DNA of 64,000 nt from Salinarimonas sp052380005 (GTDB lineage Bacteria; Pseudomonadota; Alphaproteobacteria; Rhizobiales; Beijerinckiaceae): assembly GCA_052380005.1 (NCBI GenBank), contig JBQTCJ010000001.1; one strand, 5' to 3'. Below the pieces are notes generated by a model. It saw only the letters and a program-made list of their open reading frames with translations, was not told the origin of the DNA and did no database searches. The position numbers and the translations under genes were made by a program. Below are positions 1-8,424 of the stretch, piece after piece. Every line of letters begins with the position of its first letter. Position 1 is the stretch's first letter.

Positions 1-461
1 TCCTCCGGCAGGTGCCCGAGCAGCAGGCGCCCGGACGCCGTCCAGTTCAGCGGCACGCGGGTGCCGACGTCGGACGTCACGCGGAAGTGCCCGCCGCCGT
101 CCGCCATCGCGAGCACCACCATCATGTCGCCGTCGCGGCCGCAGACCTGCACGGTCTCGCCGGTGCGCTGCGAGAGCCGGGTCATCTCGCGCCGCGCCTC
201 GGCGTAGAGATCCATGTGTGCGCGGTAGACGAGCCCGTAGCGCATCAGCCGCGGCCCGAGCCAGATCGCGCCGGTCTCCGTGCGCGAGAGCATCTCGCGC
301 TCGACCAGCTCGTCGATCAGCCGGTAGATCGTCGAGACCGGCGCGCCGGCCGCCTTGGCCAGCTCGTAGGCCGTCATCGCCCGCTTGCGCTCGGTCAGCG
401 CGTCGAGGATCTGCAGGGAGCGGTCGATGCCGCTCGTGCGCTTGCGCGGTTCGTCGGTCAT
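1..461 (-). CDS. IclR-family transcriptional regulator (C-terminus beyond window edge)
   Basis: Reading from the ATG at 461 down to base 1, the frame stays open for about 153 codons and leaves the window, so the C-terminus is missing. The N-terminus begins MTDEPRKR and carries a winged helix-turn-helix (residues about 12-65, with AYELAKAAGAPVSTIYRLID as the recognition part). The start of the IclR effector domain follows, including LNWTASGRLLLGHLP, a typical stretch of that family. It is divergent from the SelA-like PLP enzyme at 574, and the 112-bp gap is the likely shared control region. IclR proteins usually repress or activate a neighbouring catabolic operon in response to a small aromatic or aliphatic acid; the ligand is not evident. 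Confidence 0.9.
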   Translation of the reverse strand, partial: MTDEPRKRTSGIDRSLQILDALTERKRAMTAYELAKAAGAPVSTIYRLIDELVEREMLSRTETGAIWLGPRLMRYGLVYRAHMDLYAEARREMTRLSQRTGETVQVCGRDGDMMVVLAMADGGGHFRVTSDVGTRVPLNWTASGRLLLGHLPE

Positions 462-529
462 GCTGCGGGTCTTGCTGTCGCTCTGGGCTCTCCGGGGCCG
501 GGACGTCCCCCGGGGATGATCGGGCTATA

Positions 530-545
530 TTCCCTTACTATGGAA
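530..545. promoter_or_regulatory. possible IclR operator in divergent gap
   Basis: The gap between the divergent IclR and SelA-like genes contains TTCC-N8-GGAA. The geometry matches the GTTC-N8-GAAC sites beside the IclR gene at 41421. The arms are only 4 bp, so this is a weak call supported mainly by position. Confidence 0.3.
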
Positions 546-573
546 AACCGTCTCTCGATACAAGGATCGCGTC

Positions 574-1809
574 ATGGATGACGTCATGGCACAGCACGAA
601 GCGTCCGCACGGGACGACCTCTGGTCCTGGCACGACCGGCACGGGTTCCGGCGCATCGTCAACGTCTCGGGCACGATGACGGGGCTCGGCGCCTCGGTGG
701 CGTCGCCCGCGGTGCGCGAGGCGACCGCGGCGGCCATGGGCCGCTTCGTGCGCATGCACGAGCTCCAGGCACGCGCGAGCGCGACGATCGCCCGGCTCAC
801 CGGCGCCGAGGCCGGCTTCCTCACGGCGTCCGCCAGCGCCGGCATCTCGCTCGCGATCGCCGGCTGCATCACCGGGCTCGACCCCGCGCGGGCCGAGGCC
901 CTTCCCGCCGATGCCGGCCCGCGCCGCGAGGTCGCCGTGCAGCTCGGCCACCTGTGCGGCTACGGCGCGCCGGTGGAGACCGCGATCGCGCTCGCGGGCG
1001 CGCGCACCCGCCCCGTCGGGCAGTCCACGCTGGCCATGGACCACCAGCTGCGCGGCGCGCTCGGCGAGGCGACGGCGGCGGCGCTCTACGTCGTCTCGCA
1101 CCACGTCGTCCACTACGGCCAGATCCCGTTCACGACCTTCGTCGCGATCGCCCGCGAGCGGGGCGTGCCGGTGATCGTCGACGCCGCGTCGGAATACGAC
1201 CTCACCGGCTTCCTGGAGGCCGGCGCCGATCTCGTGGTCTACTCGGCCCACAAGTTCCTGGGCGGCCCCACCGGCGGCATCGTCGCCGGGCGGCGCGACC
1301 TCGTGCGCGCCGCCTATCTCCAGAACGTCGGCATCGGGCGAGGCATGAAGATCGGCAAGGAGAGCATCGCCGGCGCGATCGCGGCGATGGAGGCGTGGAT
1401 GGTGCGCGACCACGCCGCCGTGCGCGCCGCCGAGGAGGCGACGCTGGCGCTGTGGGCCTCCGCGATCGCCGGCCTTCCCGGCATCACGTCGCGCATCGTC
1501 CCCGACCCGACGGGCAACCCGCTCTCGCGCCTGCAGGTCGAGGTCGACCCGGCGCGGGCCGGCACCTCGGCCGCGGCCTTCGCCCGCGCGCTGGCCGAGC
1601 AGGACCCGGCGCTGATCGTGCGCGACCACGAGATCGAGCTCGGCTATTTCCAGCTCGACCCCTGCAACCTCCTGCCGGGCCAGGACCGGATCGTCGCCGA
1701 CACGCTCGCCGCCGTGCTGCGCGCGGGCGCCGCGCACGCCGAGCGCCCGGGTGACCGCGCGCGTGCCCGCAACGGCGGGGTGGACGGGTATCTCGGCTGG
1801 CTGGCGTGA
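574..1809 (+). CDS. SelA-like PLP-dependent enzyme (aminotransferase class V fold)
   Basis: This 411-residue protein belongs to the fold-type I PLP enzymes related to SelA and D-glucosaminate-6-phosphate ammonia-lyase. The PLP lysine is visible in VVYSAHKFLGGPTGG (around residue 228), preceded by the cofactor Asp region VIVDAASEYDL. The N-terminal VNVSGTMTGLGASVASP resembles the conserved entry segment of the family. No selenocysteine tRNA, SelB or SelD lies nearby, so a metabolic lyase or aminotransferase role is likelier than Sec-tRNA synthesis. ATG 574 is chosen; ATG 586 is an in-frame alternative. It is divergent from an IclR gene, which probably controls it. The substrate cannot be read from the sequence. 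Confidence 0.8.
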   Translation: MDDVMAQHEASARDDLWSWHDRHGFRRIVNVSGTMTGLGASVASPAVREATAAAMGRFVRMHELQARASATIARLTGAEAGFLTASASAGISLAIAGCITGLDPARAEALPADAGPRREVAVQLGHLCGYGAPVETAIALAGARTRPVGQSTLAMDHQLRGALGEATAAALYVVSHHVVHYGQIPFTTFVAIARERGVPVIVDAASEYDLTGFLEAGADLVVYSAHKFLGGPTGGIVAGRRDLVRAAYLQNVGIGRGMKIGKESIAGAIAAMEAWMVRDHAAVRAAEEATLALWASAIAGLPGITSRIVPDPTGNPLSRLQVEVDPARAGTSAAAFARALAEQDPALIVRDHEIELGYFQLDPCNLLPGQDRIVADTLAAVLRAGAAHAERPGDRARARNGGVDGYLGWLA

Positions 1810-1886
1810 GGTGGACGCACGAAAGCCGCGGAATGCGTCTGCGCTGCTCGCGCTCGTGCGGCGATCGCTTCGAGAAGAAGGAGAAC

Positions 1887-1961
1887 TGGAGCGGGCGAAG
1901 GGATTCGAACCCTCGACCCCAACCTTGGCAAGGTTGTGCTCTACCCCTGAGCTACACCCGC
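1887..1961 (-). tRNA. tRNA-Gly (GCC)
   Basis: The reverse strand folds as a complete 75-nt cloverleaf including an encoded CCA end. The acceptor arms GCGGGTG and the matching 3' strand pair. The D-arm contains TAGCTCAGGGGTAGAGC, the anticodon loop reads TTGCCAA (anticodon GCC), and the T-loop is GGTTCGAATCC. It lies downstream of the SelA-like gene on the opposite strand. Confidence 0.97.
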
Positions 1962-2002
1962 TCGCTCCGGACAGCGGGGCGTCGCCCGCCGTCGAGGCCG
2001 GT

Positions 2003-2031
2003 GATATGAACCACCCGAAAACGGAATGCAA
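2003..2031 (-). promoter_or_regulatory. candidate sigma-70 promoter for tRNA-Gly
   Basis: On the reverse strand TTGCAT is followed after exactly 17 bp by CATATC, and this lies about 42-70 bp upstream of the tRNA-Gly 5' end. Spacing and position suit a housekeeping promoter, but the -10 match is partial. Confidence 0.4.
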
Positions 2032-2152
2032 GCGGAAAAATGCGGGCCGTGCGGGAGGGCGTCCGGCGGCGCGCACGGGTCCACACGCAAGCGGGCCGGG
2101 ACCCGGCTGGGACCCTTGAGCCCGTCCCCCCGGATCGCGTAGAACCGGCGCC

Positions 2153-2734
2153 ATGGACGATACCGCCGAGCCCTCCCCCGCAGATCCCGCGTCGCCGACG
2201 CCGCTCGACCCGCCGGCGCTCTTCGCGCTCCTCGACCGCCACGGCACGCCCCACCGCACCGTGGAGCACGAGGCGGTGTTCACGGTTTCGCAGTCGCAGG
2301 CGATCGAGCGCGACCTGCCCGGCGGGCACACCAAGAACCTCTTCCTCAAGGACAAGAAGGGCAGCCTCTTCCTCGTCACCGCGGAAGCGCACGCGGCGGT
2401 CGACCTCAAGCGCCTGCACGTGCCGCTCGGCGCGGCGAGCCGGCTATCCTTCGGCTCGGCCGACCTGCTGCGCGAGACGCTCGGCGTCGAGCCCGGCTCG
2501 GTGACGCCGCTGGCGCTCGCCAACGACCGGGCGGGCCGGGTGCGCTTCTTCCTCGACCGCACGCTGGCGGAGATGGACACGATCAACGTCCACCCCCTCG
2601 TCAACACGATGACGACGGCGATCCCGACGCCGGCGCTCGTCGCCTTCCTAGCCGCGATCGGTCATCCCCCGACGCTCGTCGACCTGCCGGCGCCGCCGGA
2701 CGCCGCAGCGCCCGTCCAGACGGGCGCACCCTAG
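2153..2734 (+). CDS. ProX-type prolyl-tRNA editing (YbaK/EbsC) protein
   Basis: This 193-residue protein is a stand-alone YbaK/ProRS-associated editing domain. Members deacylate mischarged aminoacyl-tRNA, typically Ala-tRNA(Pro), in the cytoplasm. Characteristic stretches are the N-terminal LLDRHGTPHRTVEHEAVFTV, the KNLFLKDKKG segment with the conserved lysines (around residues 63-70), and the C-terminal VHPLVNTMTTA substrate-pocket segment. The length fits the ProX/PrdX subgroup. It is a single gene between tRNA-Gly and the thioredoxin-like gene. The start is the ATG at 2153; the ribosome site is weak. Confidence 0.9.
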   Translation: MDDTAEPSPADPASPTPLDPPALFALLDRHGTPHRTVEHEAVFTVSQSQAIERDLPGGHTKNLFLKDKKGSLFLVTAEAHAAVDLKRLHVPLGAASRLSFGSADLLRETLGVEPGSVTPLALANDRAGRVRFFLDRTLAEMDTINVHPLVNTMTTAIPTPALVAFLAAIGHPPTLVDLPAPPDAAAPVQTGAP

Positions 2735-2830
2735 GGAAATTTCCTCTGGCGGGCCCGAGCATCGCACCCCATCTTGAGCCCCAGACCCGCGGGCCGCGCG
2801 CCCGCAGACCCGAACCGGAGCCGAAGCCAC

Positions 2831-3763
2831 ATGCTCTCAGACGCGATGAACCCGGGCGGCGGCCTGCCCGAGAGCGCCCCGGCGGACCTGATCAAGGACG
2901 CGACGACGGCGAGCTTCCGCGAGGACGTGATCGCCGCGTCCATGCGCACGCCCGTGCTCGTCGATTTCTGGGCGCCCTGGTGCGGCCCCTGCAAGCAGCT
3001 GACTCCCGTGCTGGAGAAGGTGGTGCGCGCCGCCAAGGGCAAGGTGAAGCTCGTCAAGATGAACATCGACGAGCACCCGGCCTACTTCCAGCAGATCAGC
3101 CAGGCGCTCGGCGTGCAGTCTATCCCCGCCGTGATCGCCTTCGTCCAGGGTCAGCCGGTCGACGGCTTCATGGGCGCCCAGCCCGAGAGCCAGATCAAGG
3201 CCTTCATCGACAAGCTCTCGGGCGCCGCCGGCCCCTCGCCGGTCGAGCAGGCGCTGGAGGAGGCCACGACCCGCGCGGCGTCCGGGGACGCGCAGGGCGC
3301 CGCGGAGCTGTTCGCCGCGGTGCTGCAGCGCGAGCCCGACAACATGGCCGCGCTCGGCGGCATGGCGAAGCTCCACGTCGACATGGGCGACATCGAGGGC
3401 GCCGAGCGCGTGCTCGCGCTCGCCCCGCCGGAGAAGGCGCAGGACGCGGCGCTGGCCCCCGCCCGCAAGGCGATCGAGCTCGCGCGCCAGGCTGCGGAGC
3501 TCGGCGACGCCGCCGAGCTCGAGGCCCGCGTCGCGGAGAACCCGGACGACCACCAGGCCCGCTTCGACCTCGCGCTGGCGCTCAACGCCCGCAACGCTCG
3601 TGTTCGCGCCGCGGAGGCCCTGGTTGAAATCGTGCGCCGCGACCGTAGTTGGAACGAGGACGGGGCCCGAAAGCAGCTCGTGGAGTTCTTCGAGGCGTGG
3701 GGTCCCAAGGACGAGGCGACCGTGGCGGGCCGGCGCAAGCTCTCCTCGGTCCTCTTCCGCTGA
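2831..3763 (+). CDS. thioredoxin-like/TPR co-chaperone (CnoX/YbbN family)
   Basis: This 310-residue protein has a thioredoxin fold (about residues 25-130) with an intact WCGPC active site in VDFWAPWCGPCKQL. A helical TPR-like C-terminal half follows (about residues 145-300). CnoX/YbbN proteins combine holdase and redox protection of client proteins and cooperate with GroEL or DnaK. Unlike E. coli CnoX, which lacks the CXXC, this one retains both cysteines and so is probably redox-active. ATG 2831 has GGAG about 10 bp upstream. An in-frame TTG at 2774 is less likely. It precedes the LON-domain gene, an arrangement common in alphaproteobacteria. Confidence 0.9.
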   Translation: MLSDAMNPGGGLPESAPADLIKDATTASFREDVIAASMRTPVLVDFWAPWCGPCKQLTPVLEKVVRAAKGKVKLVKMNIDEHPAYFQQISQALGVQSIPAVIAFVQGQPVDGFMGAQPESQIKAFIDKLSGAAGPSPVEQALEEATTRAASGDAQGAAELFAAVLQREPDNMAALGGMAKLHVDMGDIEGAERVLALAPPEKAQDAALAPARKAIELARQAAELGDAAELEARVAENPDDHQARFDLALALNARNARVRAAEALVEIVRRDRSWNEDGARKQLVEFFEAWGPKDEATVAGRRKLSSVLFR

Positions 3764-3853
3764 GATCGCAGGCTCCGAGATCGCGGGCTTTCGCGATCGC
3801 GGCGGAAGCGGCCGGTGCCGACCGGCGCCGACCGGCGGGACACCACAGCGCGG

Positions 3854-3881
3854 GGTAACCGGACATGGGTAACCGGACATG
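3854..3881 (+). repeat. 14-bp tandem duplication across a start codon
   Basis: The unit GGTAACCGGACATG occurs twice head to tail (3854-3867 and 3868-3881). Each copy carries an ATG. The first (3865) is out of frame and meets TGA after seven codons, while the second (3879) opens the LON-domain gene. Confidence 0.85.
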
Positions 3882-4553
3882 GCGATGAACGCCACCTATC
3901 GGGGGCCGCAGGACTGCCCGGACACGATCCCCGTGTTCCCGCTGCCCGGCGCCCTGCTGCTGCCGCGCGGGCAGATGCCGCTCAACATCTTCGAGCAGCG
4001 CTACCTCGCGATGGTCGACGACGCGATGCGCACGGACCGCATCATCGGCATGGTCCAACCCGACGCCGAGGCGGGCGGGCAGGGCGGCGCGCCGCGGCTC
4101 TACGGCATCGGCTGCGCGGGCCGGATCACCCAGCTCGCGGAGACCGGCGACGGCCGCTACCTGATCACGCTCACCGGCATCGCGCGCTTCCGCGTCGTGA
4201 GCGAGCTCTCCGCGATGACGCCCTATCGCAAGGTGGAGGCGGACTTCGGCCCCTTCGCGAAGGACTTCACCGCCCGTGCCGGCGAGGACGAGGTCGACCG
4301 CGAGGGCGTGCTGCGCACGCTGCGCCAGTTCGTGGACGCGATGGAGGTCGAGGTCGACTGGCGCGGCGTCGAGCAGGCGCCCAACGAGGCCCTGGTCAAC
4401 GCCTTGTGCATGATGACCCCCTTCGGCGTGCGCGAGAAGCAGGCGCTGCTCGAGGCCCCCGACCTGAAGAGCCGCGCCGAGGCGCTGATCGCGCTCACGG
4501 AGATCGAGATCGCCCGCTCGGGCGATGACGACGGCGAGCCGACCCTGCAATGA
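3879..4553 (+). CDS. LON peptidase substrate-binding-domain protein
   Basis: This 224-residue protein consists of the Lon N-terminal substrate-binding fold without the AAA+ or protease domains. The domain starts at IPVFPLPGALLLPRGQMPLN and continues through IFEQRYLAMVDDAM and YLITLTGIARFRV, all typical of the family. Such stand-alone LonN proteins are widespread in alphaproteobacteria, and their function is poorly defined; protein quality control is assumed. ATG 3879 lies inside a 14-bp tandem duplication, and ATG 3885 is an alternative. It sits between the CnoX-like gene and Trm112 in a probable operon. Confidence 0.88.
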   Translation: MAMNATYRGPQDCPDTIPVFPLPGALLLPRGQMPLNIFEQRYLAMVDDAMRTDRIIGMVQPDAEAGGQGGAPRLYGIGCAGRITQLAETGDGRYLITLTGIARFRVVSELSAMTPYRKVEADFGPFAKDFTARAGEDEVDREGVLRTLRQFVDAMEVEVDWRGVEQAPNEALVNALCMMTPFGVREKQALLEAPDLKSRAEALIALTEIEIARSGDDDGEPTLQ

Positions 4554-4578
4554 CGTCGCCCGCATGCGAGAGGCAGCC

Positions 4579-4815
4579 ATGACCGACGAGACCCCCGACG
4601 AGACCCCCGCTCCGATGCCGGAGGACGCGAGCGCCGCAGCACTGCTCGCCATCGACCCCAAGCTCCTCGAGATCCTGGTCTGCCCGCTGACCAAGGGCCC
4701 GCTCGAGTACGACAAGGCCGCCCAGGAGCTGGTCTCCCGCCAGGCCAAGCTCGCCTACCCGATCCGCGAGGGCATCCCGATCATGCTCCCCGAGGAGGCG
4801 CGCCCGCTCGGGTGA
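4579..4815 (+). CDS. Trm112-family small protein
   Basis: This 78-residue protein contains the Trm112 core: LLEILVCPLTKGPLEYD, then LVSRQAKLAYPIREGIPIML. Bacterial members are thought to act as stabilising or activating partners of methyltransferases. The canonical zinc cysteines are reduced to the single VCP cysteine, as in many bacterial homologues. ATG 4579 is preferred because GAGAGG lies just upstream. An in-frame ATG at 4525 would overlap the previous gene. It is 25 bp downstream of the LON-domain gene and probably cotranscribed. Confidence 0.85.
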   Translation: MTDETPDETPAPMPEDASAAALLAIDPKLLEILVCPLTKGPLEYDKAAQELVSRQAKLAYPIREGIPIMLPEEARPLG

Positions 4816-4918
4816 GGGGCGGGGCCTATCGTTCGCCGGCTTTGCGTCTCGTCAATGCGCCGGGGCGCGGACGGGTGTACTCTCCTCGAAAACCAACGAT
4901 GAATCGAGGAGACGACCC

Positions 4919-5203
4919 ATGATCAGCCTGATCGACGCCATCGGCCTGTCGGACCTCAGCGAGGAGGAGATCGCCGCGCTCGCCGAGCACGAGCACGTGC
5001 CGGAGATGGTCGCCGCGACGCTGGGCGCCTACCTGCTGCACGAGTCGCACGGGTCCGAGCGCATCCGCGACATGATCCTCGACGACGTGCGCGCCGCCAT
5101 CCGCCGCAAGGATATCGGCCACGCCCGGCAATTGATGGGGGCGCTGCGGCACTTCCTCGCGGAGCATCCCGAGGCGGCCCTGCGCCCGCACGACCGTGCG
5201 TGA
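4919..5203 (+). CDS. conserved-looking small helical protein, unknown function
   Basis: This 94-residue acidic protein is not recognised. It is predicted almost entirely helical, begins MISLIDAIGLSDLSEEEIAA, and has no cysteines, signal peptide or membrane segment. A clear ribosome site (GAGGAG, 8 bp before ATG) and normal codon use support it as a real gene. The repeated acidic/alanine helices suggest a small soluble adaptor, but nothing more specific can be said. It converges on the EamA transporter gene. Confidence 0.75.
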   Translation: MISLIDAIGLSDLSEEEIAALAEHEHVPEMVAATLGAYLLHESHGSERIRDMILDDVRAAIRRKDIGHARQLMGALRHFLAEHPEAALRPHDRA

Positions 5204-5236
5204 GCCCGGCACCACCTGCTCCCCGTCGGATCCCCG

Positions 5237-6187
5237 TCAGCCCCCCTTGCCGCGCTCCGCCAGCGCGATGCCGCCGAGCACCAGGGCGAGCGCCGCCGCG
5301 TGGTAGAGCCGGAAGGGCTCCGACAGGATCGCCACCGCCAGCATCGCGCCGAACACCGGCACGAGGTTGACGAACAGCCCGGCGCGGCCCGGCCCGATCA
5401 GCTCGACGCCGCGCATGAAGCACAGCTGCGCGATCAGCGAGGGGAACAGCGAGACGTAGGCGAGGATGAGCCAGCCCTCCGGCCCCGGCCAGAGGACGCG
5501 GCCGGTCGCGATCTCGAAGCCGAGCAGCGGCAGCGAGGTGAGGAAGGCGATCGCCGCCATCGCCGTGAAGAAGGCGAGCTGCGGCATCGCCGGGCGCGAG
5601 CGCAGCGCCAGCGTGTAGCCGGCATAGGCGAGCCCCGCGATCATCATCAGCACGTCGCCCGGGTTGAAGGAGAGCGCCATCAGCGCGGCCAGGCTCCCCT
5701 GCGCCGCCACGACCGCGACCCCGGCGAGCGTCACCACCATGCCCGCCCCCTGCAGCGGCGTGATGCGCGTGCCGTAGACCACGAGCGCGCCGACGAGCAC
5801 GACGACGGGGATGCCGCCCTGGATGATGGTGAGGTTCACGGCGCTGGTGTAGTGCGCCGCGACGTACATGAGGGAATTGAACGCCGTGAAGCCGATCGCC
5901 GCCATCAGCGCGATGCGCCGCCAATGCGCCCGGATCGTCGGCCAATGGGAGACGAGATCGCGCCCCGCCAGCGGGGCGAGGATCGCCACCACGAGGAGCC
6001 AGCGCAGGGCCGTGAGCGCCATCGGCGAGATCTCGCCCACCGCGAGGCGACCGGCGACCGCGTTGCCGCCCCAGGAGAGGGCGGTGATCGCCAGGAGCAG
6101 GTAGGCCTTGCCGGAGGCGCCGCCGGCCGGACGGGCCGTCTTCGCCCCGGCACCCGGCACCTCATTTCGCTTGCGGGCGTCCGCCAT
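5237..6187 (-). CDS. EamA/DMT-family transporter
   Basis: This 316-residue protein has about ten hydrophobic helices arranged as two EamA repeats. The first starts at AYLLLAITALSWGGNAVAGR and the second near VLMMIAGLAYAGYTLALR. This is the RhaT/YdcZ-like drug/metabolite exporter superfamily, acting in the inner membrane. The length is normal. The start at 6187 gives a short charged N-terminus before the first helix. It is divergent from the glutamine amidotransferase gene, with only 41 bp between start codons. The substrate is unknown; exporters of this family often move amino acids or their derivatives. Confidence 0.9.
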   Translation of the reverse strand: MADARKRNEVPGAGAKTARPAGGASGKAYLLLAITALSWGGNAVAGRLAVGEISPMALTALRWLLVVAILAPLAGRDLVSHWPTIRAHWRRIALMAAIGFTAFNSLMYVAAHYTSAVNLTIIQGGIPVVVLVGALVVYGTRITPLQGAGMVVTLAGVAVVAAQGSLAALMALSFNPGDVLMMIAGLAYAGYTLALRSRPAMPQLAFFTAMAAIAFLTSLPLLGFEIATGRVLWPGPEGWLILAYVSLFPSLIAQLCFMRGVELIGPGRAGLFVNLVPVFGAMLAVAILSEPFRLYHAAALALVLGGIALAERGKGG

Positions 6188-6228
6188 TGCGCTATGTCAC
6201 CGCGTCTCACGGGAGCATTCGTCGATCC

Positions 6229-7092
6229 ATGGCTCTAAGGTTTCTCGTCGTCGAGGGCAACACGCACACCGAGCGTGAGACGCACAGGCGGCATTTCGGA
6301 ACCACCTATGCCGAAGGCTACGCGGCGCTCTTGACGGCGCTCGTGGCGGATGCCGCCTGCGAGATCGCCTGCCCGGCGGACGCGGACGCGCACCTGCCCG
6401 ATTCCGGCGGGCTCGCGGGCTATGACGGCGTCTTCCTCACCGGCTCGGCGCTCAACCTCTACGACGGCGGGCCGGCGGTGGCGCGCCAGCTCGAGCTGAT
6501 GCGCGCGGTCTACGCCTCGGGGACGCCCGCCTTCGGGTCGTGCTGGGGCCTCCAGGTCGGCGCCGCCGCCGCGGGCGGAACGGTGGTGCGCAACCCGGCG
6601 GGCCGCGAGGTCGGCTTCGCCCGGCGCATCGTGCCGACCCGGGCGGGCCGGGAGCATCCCATGCTCGCCGACAGGCCCGCCGCCTTCGAGGCGCCCGCCG
6701 TGCATCTCGACATCGTCGAGACGGTGCCCGAGGGGACGACCGTGCTCGCCGGCAACCGCCTCGCGCCGATCCAGGCGGCCGAGATCCGCCACGTGGGCGG
6801 CCTGTTCTGGGGCGTGCAATATCACCCCGAGTTCTCGCTCTGCGAGCTCGCCGCGATCGTCGAGCGCATCGCCGAGCGGCTGACGCAGGAGGGCTTCTTC
6901 GCCGACGTCGCCGGCGCACGCGCCTATGCGGCGGACCTGCGTACGCTCCACGCCGATCCCGGCCGCGGCGATCTCGCCTGGCGCCACGGCATCGACGCCG
7001 AGGTGCTCGACCCGGCCCGCCGCACCGCCGAGATCGCGCGCTTCGTCGCCCACGCCGTCGTGCCGGCCAAGGCCGCGCGCGGCCGCGCATGA
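6229..7092 (+). CDS. class I glutamine amidotransferase
   Basis: This 287-residue protein has a GATase1 fold. The nucleophilic cysteine is in PAFGSCWGLQVGAA and the His-Glu pair is in VQYHPEFSL, so the triad is complete. No synthetase domain is attached. It resembles stand-alone amidotransferases such as gamma-glutamyl-gamma-aminobutyrate hydrolase or GMP synthase-like proteins. A C-terminal extension of about 70 residues follows the triad. ATG 6229 is chosen because an earlier ATG at 6187 would overlap the divergent gene. The following methyltransferase gene begins 16 bp later, suggesting cotranscription. Confidence 0.88.
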   Translation: MALRFLVVEGNTHTERETHRRHFGTTYAEGYAALLTALVADAACEIACPADADAHLPDSGGLAGYDGVFLTGSALNLYDGGPAVARQLELMRAVYASGTPAFGSCWGLQVGAAAAGGTVVRNPAGREVGFARRIVPTRAGREHPMLADRPAAFEAPAVHLDIVETVPEGTTVLAGNRLAPIQAAEIRHVGGLFWGVQYHPEFSLCELAAIVERIAERLTQEGFFADVAGARAYAADLRTLHADPGRGDLAWRHGIDAEVLDPARRTAEIARFVAHAVVPAKAARGRA

Positions 7093-7108
7093 TCCCGGGA
7101 GTTCCGAG

Positions 7109-8080
7109 ATGAGCGCGCCCATCCCCCTGCAGACGGCGCCGCGCTCCGCGGCCCGGCCCCTCGTCGTCCACCGCTCCTCGGGCGATCTCCTGGCGGACCG
7201 TCGCTACGCCTGGGCCGCCGGCTGGCTCGAGGACGGCGACGCCGGCGCCGCCGCCGACCTCGCCGCGCAGGCGCTCGAGCGCGCGCCCGGCTTCGCCCCG
7301 GCCTGGGCGCTGCTCGGGGAGGCGCTCGCCGCGCAGGGCGACGCGACCGGCGCGATCGCGGCGCTGGAGCGGGCGCGGACGCTGGAGCCCGACGACCCGC
7401 TGGGCGTCGGCGTCACGCTCGCACGGCTCGGCGCGCTGCCCGCGGCGGACGCGATGAGCGAGGGCTATGTGCGGGCGCTGTTCGACACCTATGCCGAGCG
7501 CTTCGACGAGCATCTCACCGGCGACCTCGACTACCGCGGGCCGCAATGCCTGCGCGACGCGCTCGACCGGGAGGCGCCGGGGCGTCTCTTCGCCTGCGCG
7601 CTCGATCTCGGCTGCGGCACCGGGCTGATGGGCGCGGCGATCCGCGACCGGGTGGCGCGGCTGGAGGGCTGCGACCTCGCCCCCGCGATGGTGGAGAAGG
7701 CGCGCGAGAAGGGCCTCTACGACGCGCTCGCGGTGGCCGAGCTGACCGCCTGGCTCGACGCCGCGCCGGCCGGCGGCGCGGACCTGATCCTCGCCGCGGA
7801 CGTGCTCGTCTACGTGGGCGACCCGGTCCACGTGCTCGCCGCCGCCCGCGGCGCGCTCGCGCCGGGCGGGCTCTTCGCCTTCACGGCCCAGGCGCTCGAC
7901 GAGGCGATCGCGGGGGAGGGCTGGGCCATCGGCGCGGACGCCCGCTTCGCCCACGGCGCGCGCTTCCTGCGCGAGCGTGCGACGGGCGCGGGCCTGCGCG
8001 TCCTGCGGCTCGAGCCCGTCGTCACCCGCCGCGACGCGGGCCGGCCGGTGCCCGGCCACCTCGTGGTGCTGACCCGCTGA
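7109..8080 (+). CDS. TPR-containing class I SAM methyltransferase
   Basis: This 323-residue protein has an N-terminal TPR-like helical region (about residues 30-110, alanine-rich repeats such as AWALLGEALAAQGDATGAIA). A Rossmann methyltransferase domain follows. SAM motif I is ALDLGCGTGLMG (about residue 167), and motif IV is DLILAADVLVYVGD. This architecture is common in proteobacterial methyltransferases of unknown target, where the TPR part probably selects a protein substrate. It starts 16 bp after the amidotransferase stop. The gene ends about 150 bp before tRNA-Ser. Confidence 0.88.
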   Translation: MSAPIPLQTAPRSAARPLVVHRSSGDLLADRRYAWAAGWLEDGDAGAAADLAAQALERAPGFAPAWALLGEALAAQGDATGAIAALERARTLEPDDPLGVGVTLARLGALPAADAMSEGYVRALFDTYAERFDEHLTGDLDYRGPQCLRDALDREAPGRLFACALDLGCGTGLMGAAIRDRVARLEGCDLAPAMVEKAREKGLYDALAVAELTAWLDAAPAGGADLILAADVLVYVGDPVHVLAAARGALAPGGLFAFTAQALDEAIAGEGWAIGADARFAHGARFLRERATGAGLRVLRLEPVVTRRDAGRPVPGHLVVLTR

Positions 8081-8231
8081 CCACCTCGCGCCCCTGTCGG
8101 CGCCGGCGGCCGGCGGCGGGTCCCGCGCACGTTTCCCGCGAGGCGCCTCTTGCCGCCCCAGCGCGCCCATGCTATCGCGTCCGCCGCCGCTCACGGGACG
8201 AGGGCCTCGCGCCCGCGTCCCACCTCGGTTC

Positions 8232-8321
8232 GGAGAGGTGGCAGAGTGGTTGAATGCACCGCACTCGAAATGCGGCATACGGGCAACCGTATCGGGGGTT
8301 CGAATCCCCCCCTCTCCGCCA
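8232..8321 (+). tRNA. tRNA-Ser (CGA)
   Basis: This is a complete 90-nt class II tRNA with long variable arm and encoded CCA. The acceptor is GGAGAGG paired with CCTCTCC, the anticodon loop reads CTCGAAA (anticodon CGA), the variable arm is TACGGGCAACCGTA, and the T-loop is GGTTCGAATCC. It is followed by a serine-recombinase remnant on the opposite strand. Confidence 0.97.
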
Positions 8322-8424
8322 GCTGAACTGTGACCGCGGTTGCGCAGCCCGATGAACGGCGCGCCCAGGGTATAGAGCCGCTCCCCCTTCGTCCCCCCCT
8401 ACGGCTGCCCTCAGGTCCTCCCCC

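Noticed and set aside
538..2607. 689-codon open reverse frame
   Set aside because: It runs through the tRNA-Gly gene and is antisense to the SelA-like and ProX genes.
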